The notes beneath the pieces were generated by a model, which saw nothing but the letters and a program-made list of their open reading frames with translations, ran no database searches and was not told the DNA's origin. From Lomentospora prolificans (Eukaryota; Ascomycota; Sordariomycetes; Microascales; Microascaceae): a stretch of 64,000 bases of DNA. Shown piece after piece: positions 12,638 through 22,971 of this stretch. Location: the NCBI GenBank assembly GCA_029532625.1, contig JARFXM010000009.1, forward strand, positions 1,302,001-1,366,000, read 5' to 3'. A program made the translations under genes and the position numbers. The first letter of the stretch is position 1, and the number at the start of each line of letters is the position of its first letter.

Positions 12638-13321
12638 TCAACGGCCCTTTCCACCCTTGGTCTCCTTCAACCCCCTCTTCTCCGCCACCAACCGATCAAA
12701 CCTCCTAAATGAGGGATAGCCCTCAAAAAAGCAGCTTCCCATCCACTTCCACCACACCCCCGTCCCCGCCACAATCCCGTATGGCCTCATCCTCGTCCGG
12801 TGCAGGATCGCCATCTCCGTCAGATGGATCCCCAGCACGGGTACAAAGATCGTCTTCACCACCCACCGATACACCCCTGCGCCCCCCGGGAACACCGCGT
12901 CCCAAAAGGCCCAGATCGGTGACCCCTCCACCGCCCACGGCAGCGTAAAGAAGCACACATAGTAGAACACCACCGCCCCGAACACGAGAACGTCGACGCC
13001 CCGCGGGGCCGCGTACACTGTGATGTCCACGTCCGCCAGCCCCAGGGCCTTGCGCGCCGTTTTATCCATTTCCACCACGCGGTTCCGCGCCTCCGAGAAA
13101 GAGTTCATGGGCGGGTCGAAGGGGATCAGGTGGGTCGCGCCGTCGGTGCTCTGGATCGTGAGGTTGTCGAGAGAGATATCCTTCATGACGGGCTGGCCCA
13201 CGCGCCACTCCGGGAGCTTGCAGAAGTGCCGGAGGTAGTTGGCGAGCTCACGTTGGTGGTCCTTGTTCATGTGGTTGACGATGCGAGCCCGGGTAGCCGC
13301 TTCGACGCTGGCGGAGGCCAT
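12638..13321 (-). CDS. DUF2470-domain membrane protein
   Basis: Single-exon gene of 227 residues. The N-terminal half (about residues 5-95) matches the DUF2470 fold, the C-terminal haem-utilisation/PNPOx-associated module, with the characteristic RIVNHMNKDHQREL motif. The second half holds hydrophobic stretches at about residues 103-121 (VDVLVFGAVVFYYVCFFTL) and 145-170, consistent with two to three membrane segments, so it is an integral membrane protein of the common fungal DUF2470 type; biochemical role unknown. I start at the Met of MASASVEAA (13321); another in-frame ATG at 13363 would add 14 residues that look non-conserved. No intron needed. Confidence 0.85.
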   Translation of the reverse strand: MASASVEAATRARIVNHMNKDHQRELANYLRHFCKLPEWRVGQPVMKDISLDNLTIQSTDGATHLIPFDPPMNSFSEARNRVVEMDKTARKALGLADVDITVYAAPRGVDVLVFGAVVFYYVCFFTLPWAVEGSPIWAFWDAVFPGGAGVYRWVVKTIFVPVLGIHLTEMAILHRTRMRPYGIVAGTGVWWKWMGSCFFEGYPSFRRFDRLVAEKRGLKETKGGKGR

Positions 13322-14662
13322 TTTTGTTGACAGGGGAAGCTCCGAGCTCCCAGCTGCGATCAAGAGTAAGGATTCGATACGGCGGCTATCCCAGAGTGTA
13401 CAGAGTCATATACTACCACACCAAGACAAATTGGTATGTCATCTAATAGACAACGGAGAACAATGCGCGGGAGAGCGCGTTTCGTAGAGTTTGAACGGGC
13501 GAAGCACCGCTTGTCGGTGATGGCTCGAGATCGGAGCTCAAGGTCCCGGCGAAGCCAGAGCTTGATGGTTCGCTTATGTAAGCATCCCGCTCTCGATTCG
13601 CAATTAATGGTCCAAGCAGGAAGAGTAGCCCAAGACTGGGGAGCCCTTCGAATGAGACTAAGCCAAGCCTATAATATATCACCCTAATATTAGACCCGGA
13701 ACTTTCGTCAAGAATCGCTAGCTCATATATCATTAAACGTCAAGCCTAACCCAGAATCGACCATGGCCTAGAGCAGGCTATTGTTGAAATTATCAAGCGA
13801 ACCAAGCGCCTCTATACGCGAAAAATCCTCAAGTTTCAGGCGACCAGAGTATCAACCCACCTTCCCCGTAGCTTCTGGCGGTCCATCGTGTCATTGTGTG
13901 ACGGACTGGACGATCAGCCAGAGATCGCGCATCAGGGCTAAAGAATATTCTATATTCAACTACGTGGGGAGAAGAGAGATCAGAGGACAGGAAGGAGAGT
14001 GACTGGTCTAGATAGGAGTCGGCAGGTCGGGCACGTGCACAGCGCACCTGATCAAGGGATCCCCGGGCAAGCCCGTCGGGATGGCTATCGGAGCCGTGCT
14101 CCGGGTGCGGACCACTGGCGGCTGGCTGGTCAGTCGCTAGGTGACCGGCGTTGGCACAACCGGTGCTTCCATGTCGGTACACCATCCCGTAACACATGGG
14201 TTATATTCCACACCTCTCGGCAGCGGCAGATTACATCTAACCGATACTTCGGGATATAGAGGAGAGGGGTATCCAGGAGGATAGGTTTTCTGAGCTAGAC
14301 CGTTTGCTGAGGCTTAGCCTAGGAGGATTAGGTCCCTCTCAGAAGATACCAGGCAAGCTGTAATGGTTTAGGTGTTAAGCATTGTAAACGGAAGCCAAGT
14401 TCAGCTCTCCGGACTTGACTAGCTCCCTAAAGGATGCCCAACTCAAGACATTAGCATGTATTTATTTATCTAACCTTGGCCATACTCGTATATGCTAGCG
14501 CACAGCTTAGGTTTCCCACTCTCACTGCTGCTGTCGTATTTTTCGGCTACGTTGGACTAGATCCGAGGCTGTTACGGGTTGAACGCTGGCATCGAAGCAG
14601 TAACTATGTTGGTGGTGACCTTACACGCTTCGTGACCATGACGCCTTCGCCAACGCATCTGA
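13322..14662. other. Intergenic, possibly further decayed NLR sequence
   Basis: Promoter side of the DUF2470 gene, then sequence with many stop codons in all frames. It lies directly downstream (minus strand) of the recognisable NLR relic and could hold its decayed C-terminal part, but I could not identify repeat units. A GC-rich island sits at about 14020-14140. No intact gene. Confidence 0.4.
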
Positions 14663-14987
14663 GATAGGGATGCTGACTTCATCGATTAGTAGGCCCGGGC
14701 GGGGTATATTGTAGATGTTCCGTCGCAGGACTCCGCTTGACAATACCCGGATTGACCGCAAGAATAGATCGCGGTGAGCTTGTCCAAGGCCGTTAGCAAG
14801 CCGTCTTCGACTGTAAGGAACGAGCCGCAGGCCGCGACGACTTTCTGAACGTCATCTTCAATGTAGCCAGGGTTGCTCGAAATATCAAGGGGTAACTCCG
14901 ACAGGACACTGAGCTCAGAAAGGTGGAGTGGATGATACGCTCCAGATAACCGTTGCTAGCATGCGCTGGCAGGGCTCCCATTCCCGA

Positions 14988-15003
14988 CCCCCCCCCCCCC
15001 CCC
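14988..15003. repeat. C16 homopolymer in the NLR relic
   Basis: Run of 16 C (plus strand) followed by GGGG. It sits exactly between two relic blocks (MMAQVQSLE and RMLATVIW) and reads as a glycine stretch that the intact family lacks. Confidence 0.9.
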
Positions 15004-15290
15004 GGGGTTCTAGAGACTGAACCTGAGCCATCATTTGGTTATAGAGGCCTTGTAAGCTGGCAGAAAGGCTCTCAACAACCTGTAACATAAGCCAAGCATC
15101 CATCTTTTCTCTCAAGCTCTTCGGCAACGAGGGCAACCCAAAGGAAGGTGTCGTTTGCCCTCTCGCGCATGACGTCTCGTACTCGATTCCTCTGGATGGG
15201 ATTGCTCTTCGACGACTGCAGCTTCGAGACCTTGAAATCGATGAATCCGTTGACTGCACGAGCTACTGGCTCTACATTCTAGGTTATCTC

Positions 15291-15312
15291 TAGACCCAGC
15301 TTAGACCCAGCT
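15291..15312. repeat. 11-bp tandem duplication in the NLR relic
   Basis: TAGACCCAGCT is present twice in direct succession. Dropping one copy puts the sensor-region block upstream and the ARAVNGFIDFKV block downstream in the same frame, so this duplication is a plausible individual frameshift lesion. Confidence 0.9.
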
Positions 15313-16185
15313 TCGTTCCAGAGCTATGAATGGCAAGATTCAGTTCGATTTCCTTCTTATTGCGACTAGAGACAATCCAGTTAGGCTTAGTTAGTGTGGT
15401 AGCATGACGGGTTATAAGCTGTAGAAGCTGCAAGCTGCGCCTAGCCTTTCTCATCCATACCTTCGTCAAGGGCGTCGATTACAATATACGCTCTTGTTAG
15501 GCTGCTGTCGCATAGCATTCTCTCTAGGATGTATGATAAGGAAATGAAGGTATTGACGTCTCCGAAGAGTCTACGGCCCTCATGACCATACCTTTAACAG
15601 AGGTGTTCCATGAGTCGTGGATCTTGGTCCGCGAGCATATAGACTAGGACTAGGGCCCCTCAAAACGGCTGTATCATTTTTGAGTTTGCTGTCAGGGCCT
15701 TAGCAGAGAAAGCAGGAGAAAGCTGTGAAATCTCTGTCTGAGCGCGGGGATGCTCTTTCCAGGGACAGGCTCTACTCTAGCCCATCCACGATAGGGATCA
15801 GCAGCACTATCTTTTCCCTTGCCTGGATCACCCTTGATCTACAACAGCCTTATATCGTCGCAGTCCCGCCATCAGCAGAAGTCAGCGTGATCGACAATCC
15901 AGTTAAAACGCATTGCTACCTTCCGTCCCACAGAAGCAATAAAACGAGAAGTCAGATGAGAAATAGCAACTAGGATATATTGCTACGTGCAGGGTCGAGA
16001 AGGTAAGGACATCCAAAGGAAAATTTCCGGCTCGCCCGTCCTCAAAACGGTAGGCTCGCTAAGGGGAATACATTTGCTGAACTACACTCATAAAATCCTC
16101 CTCGCGTTAACAATTAAGAGGCTTGTTCCAAGCCTTAGATCCCAATCCTGTCCGGGGATGCCTACTTGACGCGCACCATGCTCGG

Positions 16186-18643
16186 TCATCGCCAGTATTC
16201 TGACGCGTGATAATGCGTGTTGCCATCCTTCGCGACCACTTCGACCTTGCCCGTGTAGAAATAGTGCGGCGCACCCAAGGGAACTTGACCCCGCTCGCCC
16301 GCGTGCTTCTGCTTCTGTTTCGCATATGCCTCTCGTGTAATCATTCGATACTTCTTCAGCTCTGCCAGGACGTCTTTCATTCCCGCCAGCTCTTCTTGGC
16401 GCGGAGTCTCAATCTTTGCAGGAAGAATCATTGCATCCCATGCGTCAAGGTAAATCAACGAGTCCGCGGGCACACCGGCTTTCACATGCGCGGGGGTCGC
16501 GGCGCCAACTATTTGGCGGTGACCGCTGCGTACCAGCTTCTGGTAGGCGTTTGTCGCGGGATTGGAACTTGCTATCCCACTTCCCACCCATACCCGCGCC
16601 TCAAAAGTGGTGCCTCGCCATTGAACCGTGTGGGACACATACTCGTCACCATAACGGGTGAAGTCAGCCTTCAAGGGGTGTACTTGAGCCCGCCCTGGAT
16701 GGCCGGTATACGACGTGTCGGCTTGCCTACTGCTAGTGAAGGTAAGAGCTTCAAGGCTCAGATCGAGGATCCCGTCGGTATCCAGGTCCGCTGAGGTAGC
16801 GAACCGACCAGGATCATCCATAGGATCTGCTTCGAACTCGAGACAAATACGCCGCAGTCCCCGAAGCATCATCGGCGCTCGGCGTGAAGAGGATATCGTC
16901 GCATCCACAATAGCACGCTCTTGTGCAGATGCAGCCTTCAGAAAAGTAACAATTCTTTCTACCAAAGGCCCTGACGAACGACGCGGTATTCTGGTCAGCG
17001 TCAAAGATATGATACGAGGATTCAGATCTGGCACAAAAACCTGCGGATACGCCATCTCACACCTCTGCCCAATGCTTGTCTCAGCAAGCCAGAGCCGGTG
17101 TAAAGACGAGAGGCCTTCGGCTTCTAGGGTGGGGATCCGAGTCACTATCGAGTGGTGAACTCTTAACTCGCGCAAGTTGGAAGACAAGACCGGCCTGAAA
17201 ATGTGCGGCGCGCCCAGCATGCCATACAACTTAGTCGATCTTGGCCACTGGCTCTGCCGCGGGATAGCAATGTTCAGCTGGGCGGACTCGCAGTCGAGTA
17301 GCTCCAACTGGCCGGCAGAATCTCTAATAAGCCTTCCGATACCGAGTTCGCTCACCTTGGTATTCGAAAGATGTAAATGAGTGAGAACAACTGGGCGAAA
17401 CCTACCGGCGGAAATGACGGCATCAGCAGTAACGGCACAGGCTTCCCCTAGCAAGGTCTGTTTCAAGAAATCTATAGAATCATTCTTGATTGGGGTCCGC
17501 CCGTTTCCCCTGAATGCCCGCGGCTGATTACTGCCGTCCAAGTCTGTTCCTGAGAGATAGACTGGAGGATCCGCCAAGTACCGATCGGCATGAGAGAAGG
17601 TGTCGCTAAAGCCAGACTCTTTGACATGGTAAAACGACCCGTGTGCATCACTCCCTTGGCAGTGTGGCCAGTCAAGCATCCCCTCTACAGAAAAATGGGC
17701 ATCATTCCGCAGAGATTTACCCTTCATCATGAATTGTGCCAACGGTGGTAGCACTGCATCCGACAATGGATTGTCGCTCAGGTCCAGACTCCATAGCTTG
17801 CCGGAGAATGCCTGCACAAGATCAGAGGCGTCTGCAGTGGTAAGCTCCCGTCCCCTTGCTTTTAGAACGTGAAGGAGCGGGAGGCGGTCAGCAGCATTGA
17901 TCAGGGGACGCATGGACCCTGTGAGCCCTGACACATCTAGATATTGGACAGGAAGAGCCCACGATGTTTCCAGCGTCTTGGACTCGATGACAGTTTGGCA
18001 TTGAGCAAGGCTCAGAAGCACTGGTCCTTGGTTCCGACTGGGATAGAACCCTCCCCGGAAAATACGTGTCGCCTCGATCTCGGTGTGTCCGTCCAAAAGA
18101 ATGCACACCAGGTTCGGGAATAGGGTAGGAATAGTGCTGATACTAGAAGTGATTGGGCTTTGAGCCCGGAAATGGTATGCAGCTTTCGCGAAATGGCGGA
18201 AGTCAAGGGAGAGGACGTGTTGACGTGTGGACAGCCGTGCTTTTGGTGCACGTGTAAAAATGAAGGCAATATACCAGGAGAAATCTGCGGGACACATCAC
18301 ATCTCAGCAATCCGCATGCATTTGATCTACGGAATGTAATTTTGTGATTTCAAGGGAAATGTTGAGCGGCGGTTGTAAGGAGAGGGCACCATGGGTACCT
18401 TGAGGTAAACGGATTGGCGTGGTACGAACCATTGCTTGGATCCAATCCTAGAATCCTCGCGGTGAACACAGGATCTTTCCATAATCTTGGACAGAAGACG
18501 TCGTGAAAACGACGGCTCACTAGGCAGAGGCTCACATAGTCCCTTGTCAAGACGTAGGGCGCAACGAGCTCTACCCAGCCTTGTCCCCCTGTAGTAACTG
18601 CATCCTGGTAAGAGGGTGGGCCAGCACCTAGAGTTTCCCTCAT
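16186..18643 (-). CDS. F-box-like/leucine-rich-repeat protein
   Basis: Two exons, 18643-18430 and 18284-16186, giving 770 residues. The first exon holds an F-box-like stretch (about residues 26-60: YVLTRDYVSLCLVSRRFHDVFCP followed by RLW), the docking site for Skp1 in SCF ubiquitin ligases. The rest is irregular leucine-rich repeats, for example LWSLDLSDNPLSD, LTHLHLSNTKVSELG and LRELRVHHSIV, which in this class choose the substrate. The C-terminus (about 640-770) is a conserved-looking non-LRR tail rich in Lys. The intron is 145 bases with donor GTTCGT and acceptor CAG; it was chosen because it yields the junction DPSND/FSWYIAFIF in frame. Other donors nearby (GTACCC) break the frame. The start is the Met of MRETLGAG; an upstream in-frame ATG at 18835 gives a poor leader. 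Substrate unknown. Confidence 0.75.
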
Positions 18644-21641
18644 AGCTAACCGAGAGTAGTCCACCTTGAACTGATTGCGCCGGGATGCCCAGAAAATTGT
18701 TAGCACGAACAAGTAACCACACGCATTGAGCGAAGGGTGTTTGCTCCCCGGAGACGAATATCGGGTAGCGTGATCAAAGCAAGCAGGATGTGCCCGAGAC
18801 GGCAAAAGTGCAGACAAAGACAATCGAGGCGTCACGAGGATGCCACACTCGATCTATTCGGATATGCGGCTGTCGAGGGCACGAAGTGTGAAGTTGTCAA
18901 GCTGCGGGATAACCAGCACAGTACATTGTTTGCCTTTGTGCATAATGCATCCAGTGAGCTGCGACTCGAAATATGACCGATAACCAGTGGGTAAAATCGG
19001 CCCTCACGATAGTCTTTTTCCGATGACCAGAGACGAGCGCGTTAAGTCAAGAGATCCCCAAGTTTGTCTGTCTGTTACTGTTCGATGAGGTGGGGTCATA
19101 TCATTCAGCCTTAAGTGAGGCTGTGAAATGGGTGATGATACATACGTCAACCTGCCCGCCAGCCTGGATGGCGTTGGCCATTCTCATTTCCCAGTTTGGG
19201 GGTGTCAGGTGCACGCTTACACATCAATTCTCAGCGGGTCTTGGCAAAGCTGGCAGCTCGAGGTCGGAGTCGAAATCGATCCCAAGCTCGAAAACGACAA
19301 CTCGAAATCAAAATACTGGGGATACACTATATAGCACGGCAATAAGTATCTTGCTCATCACCGAGGTCTTTCCTCCTTGGTACCCAAGTCATCCCCAAGG
19401 TGGAGTTCTCGTGGTCGCCTCGCCAGGCGCTGGCCACTAGAACGCCAGCCAGCCGGCTACGGAAGAGGCACTCGGTGGCGTCGGGGACCGGGGGACCCAC
19501 CCTCTGTGAGCACGCACTGTGAACCGGTTGCCTTCCTGCTGGCTGCATACTCCACCCAAGCAAACAAACTTCCGCCTTCTAACTTGATGCACCTTCCGTC
19601 CCTCTGCCCTCCTCAACTCCGTCGATGCTTCCTCTTTAGCATCCTGAATACCTAATCCGTTCTCCCTAGCCTGGTCCCTCTTTCTCCCCAAATAATTCCC
19701 CCAGGCTCTCTCACCTTTCCCATTTTGGACGAATCAAGGGAAAGGACATGATCTTGCAGCGACTCACATGGTCTGTCTCCCCACATCCTTAACAAAGTCG
19801 CCCATCCGAATGGGAAGCAGGAAGGCCACTGTGCCATTGCTGACAAGGCGGCGTGGGCGGATCTTCCATGCTGATCCCTTTGTTTTCATCCCCCAATCTA
19901 TCTGGGCCCCTTCCCACTTCGGAAACAGATACACACCGTAATGTTCCATAGCAAATGACGTCCTGAATACCCCGAGCTACACCCGCCACCGCCCCCGTAA
20001 ACGAATTGCCGTTACTCCGCATCGTCACAATACAAGCTGTAACAGGAGTGTTCCGGCTGCAGTGGCCAACATCCCCTCCAGCGCTTCCTATCATCCCCCG
20101 TCCCCCAGCTTTATCGCCCCCCCAAAAGGGTGCAGAATACCAACTCCAGCCTATTTTTTTTTTTTCAATAAAGAAAGAAACAGGCGGTCTCGACCGGCCG
20201 GGTCCCTTGCAACCCTCCTTCCAGTTACCCCGTCCAGAAAGGGTCTCTAAGCCACAAGGCGACATTGTACCCTGCACTACCCGACCGTGGCCCTCGCCGC
20301 ATCCAATCCCAGCATACCAACGAACCTGTATCCGAGAGTCAACTGCAGCATCTTGCATCCGCTGGCATCATCCTAGCATTCCTGTGCGCTATACGAAAAA
20401 TGTGAGCGGCAGCTAAATCTACGGCGTATAATTGGGTACCGACAGCTTGGGACGCTCCGGGTCTTACGTGTTCGAATCTCACCTGGCAGGTAGCCCACAC
20501 CCTCATCCCCTGCACTAGAATGCCCGCAACCCCGAATCCAACATTGATGTCGAGTTCAGTAAAGCCAGCGGGGTCCGTAAAGGATGTGTCATCCCAACCA
20601 AGAATGAAACAAACGGTCACAGCACGGCAGCCATTCCATCACAGGCTTAGCTTTCCGCTCGGTATTCGCTGAGCTCGTCCCGGAACCTCGAACAAAAAGT
20701 GCTTTTCTGTTTTTCCATGCTGGTACCAAACCAGGCCGTAGAATACCACCTCATCAAAAGGGAGGACGTGCGGAGGCCATCGGGTGCCCTTCAATTTGCT
20801 CCAGCTCATCCCTACCGCCCCAGGCACCCTCACGCCAGCTTCAACTGCTGGCCATCACTGTCACAGCAGCGCCGTTAAAAGAGCCCTAGCCGTTTCTTGG
20901 CACCTCACCCCTTTTTGTGATCGCCTGGAGCGCCTGGCCCTCCCAAACCATCGCCCCCGATGGTCGCTGTATCCACTCTGAACCTCACATGATGCTCAAG
21001 TGCCTCTAGATCGAAGGTATTTTTTGGACCGAGTATAAGGTATGCCCATTCGCCAGTCAAGCGGTTTACCCAAGGTGTGGAGGAAGCAGCCCTTGTCCAC
21101 GGTTTTGCCATTCGCCCGTTTTACGTCGAGCTTTCCTGCAGATTAGTTAGTGGGAAGATGACCCCAAGTTTTGAAGGCCAGCACTGAAATTTGAGCCTAG
21201 ATGGTATTCGTGGATATTACATTTGTGGACTTCATAGTAAGAGTCAGTAGTAACAAATCGTGCACCCGCTGTCTCGTCACCCCCGCGGTCACTCCTTTTC
21301 TAAGTAGTACTCCTGACCAATAACCGCAACATCGTATATCGAGCAAGCGAAGACAAAAAACATCAGTACGTCTTGAAGCTGAGAGAAGAAATAGCAGGAA
21401 AGTGAGACAAAGAAAGCCGGGCCCCACCGCCGAGTATAGGTATTTGTTGAAAAGAGAAACCGCCCCAAACTCCTACCCGCAAAAACCCATTATAGACCCA
21501 ACCATCAAGGTTGAACCACACACCTAGGACATAAGAAATAACAGGGGAACTCGAACGACTCTCATCGTATACATCGCATAATATGAACAGTAGTTTCGAA
21601 AAGCCTCAAAACATAGCAGCCAGATCTCGATCTCTTTTCGG
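18644..21641. other. Intergenic, F-box gene promoter and zinc-finger gene 3' side
   Basis: About 3 kb between two minus-strand genes. No conserved coding frame, tRNA or repeat family recognised; a T-run occurs at about 20154-20165. A TTCGAATC word near 20471 looked like a tRNA T-loop but does not fold. Confidence 0.5.
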
Positions 21642-22866
21642 CTATGGCCTGGAAGTTTTCTTACTAGGCTTCCGCGGTTTGGTCTCGGCAACTAGCTTTC
21701 GATAGTATGCTGCGGCCTCCGGGACATATTCCACTCTCCCATGGGAACGCGGCTGGGAATGAATCTTGATGTGGTGTTTAAAGTTGTCGTGTCTGTTGAA
21801 CGGTTTCTCGTTCTTTTCCTTGCAAAAGGGGCACTTTATAGGGTTTTCTTCATGGGTCCTTTTAAAGGATCAGTACATTGTGTCTTGGTCCAAGTAAGGT
21901 GATGCGAACTTACGTGTTGAAGTGTCTTTTCAGATGTTCCTTGCGGTTGAAAGATTTGCCACAGCCATCAACCCCACACGTAAATCCACCGGGGCTGATC
22001 CTCTTGATTTCCAGAAGACCAACTGGCTGCGCATCTTCACCCTGAGAGTCGCTATCCACGGCAGGAGCTGGCTTGCTCGCCTTGCGGGCCAACTGTTCAG
22101 CGCGCCTTACGAAGTAATCCTTCTTGCGCTTCTCACGCGAGGGTTTCCGACTATGCTCTTCGGCTGGGGGTAAGCAGTCGATTGGGAACCTAAAGGGCTG
22201 AGATGTCACAGACTCGGAATCTGATGATCCAAAAGAGCATCTGGAAGGAAGCGAAGGGTGATGATCTCCGTTTTCAACGGCGGAAACCGCGGGATATTGC
22301 GGCATTTCACACATCTCCGGGATGCAGACCGTCGGGTTTGTCTGTTGCGGTGTATTAAAGGTTGCAGATCGCAGTTCGACATCTACCAACGCACTGCTAT
22401 AGGCGGGGGGAAAAGCGCCTTCATGAGGTGGGAAAGGTTGAGACATGGCCGGGTCCAATAGATTCTGATAATCAAAGGCGCAGCCGTCTAGTCCTCCGGA
22501 ATACCGCCGACCCGGTATCATGGGGTAACTATCCGGTAGACACGCTTCTAGATAAGCTGCGCGAGCCATCTGTGGTTTTAAATCGGGATCCATATAACCG
22601 TTCCCGTACACTGATGGAGGAGTAAAGTCGAATGCCAGAGGATGATGGTAGGACGGGCCGGTAATAAGCTCGCCCGGCCTATGCGGAGTTGAGCGGCCGG
22701 AAGGTGGACTGAATGCCTCGCCCAAGGAGGAAGACGCTGAAAAGCTCCTGGTCATTGAAGGTGGCCCGTTGATAGACATCTTGAGGCCGTCTTCGAGCTC
22801 CCCTCTCATATCTTCCGAACCGAGAACGGGGTTTATAGGGAGGCAAGACAATGATAAGGTGTTCAT
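21642..22866 (-). CDS. C2H2 zinc-finger transcription factor (BrlA/FlbC-like class, unsure)
   Basis: Two exons, 22866-21914 and 21858-21642, giving 389 residues. The long N-terminus is Ser/Pro-rich and disordered (SFSASSSLGEAFSPPSGRSTP at about residues 42-62), followed by a basic stretch (EEHSRKPSREKRKKDYFVRRAEQ cut at about 250-272) that may be a nuclear signal. Finger 1 is C-x4-C-x12-H-x4-H and is split by the 55-base intron (GTAAGT donor) just before its last His. Finger 2 is C-x2-C-x16-H-x3-H, four residues longer than normal. Paired C-terminal fingers with an EHLKRH helix resemble the conidiation regulators BrlA and FlbC, but I cannot assign orthology. The start is Met of MNTLSLSCL; the frame stays open upstream to 23019. 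Very long upstream region suggests complex developmental control. Confidence 0.82.
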
Positions 22867-22951
22867 GTTCCAAAAAGGAAAGTGTCTCGAGGTTACCGGG
22901 TGAGAAGATTTAGGAACTAAAGAACATCCGCCACATGGAGACGAGTCGAGA

Positions 22952-22971
22952 ATATATATATATATATATAT
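22952..22971. repeat. (AT)10 microsatellite upstream of the zinc-finger gene
   Basis: Ten AT units, 86-105 bases upstream of the chosen start codon. It could act as a TATA-like element or lie in the leader. Confidence 0.9.

Larger units (their letters stand above)
14663..15907 (-). pseudogene. Degraded HET-E-type NACHT/NLR (STAND) gene
   Basis: Broken relic of a fungal NOD-like receptor of the vegetative-incompatibility HET-E class. Motifs occur in the right order on the minus strand but in different frames: WIVDHADF then IKGDPGKGK (P-loop, 15811-15907), VLLIPIVDGLE in another frame, a LVYMLADQDPRLMEHL block, AYIVIDALDE (Walker B, about 15460-15490), TKPNWIVSSRN (sensor region), NDTFLWVALVAEEL, LQGLYNQMMAQVQSLE (about 15010-15060), LSVLSELPLDISSNPGYIE plus ACGSFLTVEDG (about 14800-14910), and HRDLFLRSIRVLSSG to PGLLIDEVSIP (14663-14791). 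Damage seen: stop codons within the P-loop, LADQ and sensor blocks, at least four frame changes, an 11-base tandem duplication and a 16-C run. An N-terminal effector domain and C-terminal repeats were not found. Identity rests on remembered family motifs and their order. Confidence 0.85.

Noticed and set aside
20400..20500. tRNA-like TTCGAATC word
   Set aside because: The bases on each side (ACGTG and CTCAC) do not form a T stem and no acceptor or anticodon arm can be drawn.
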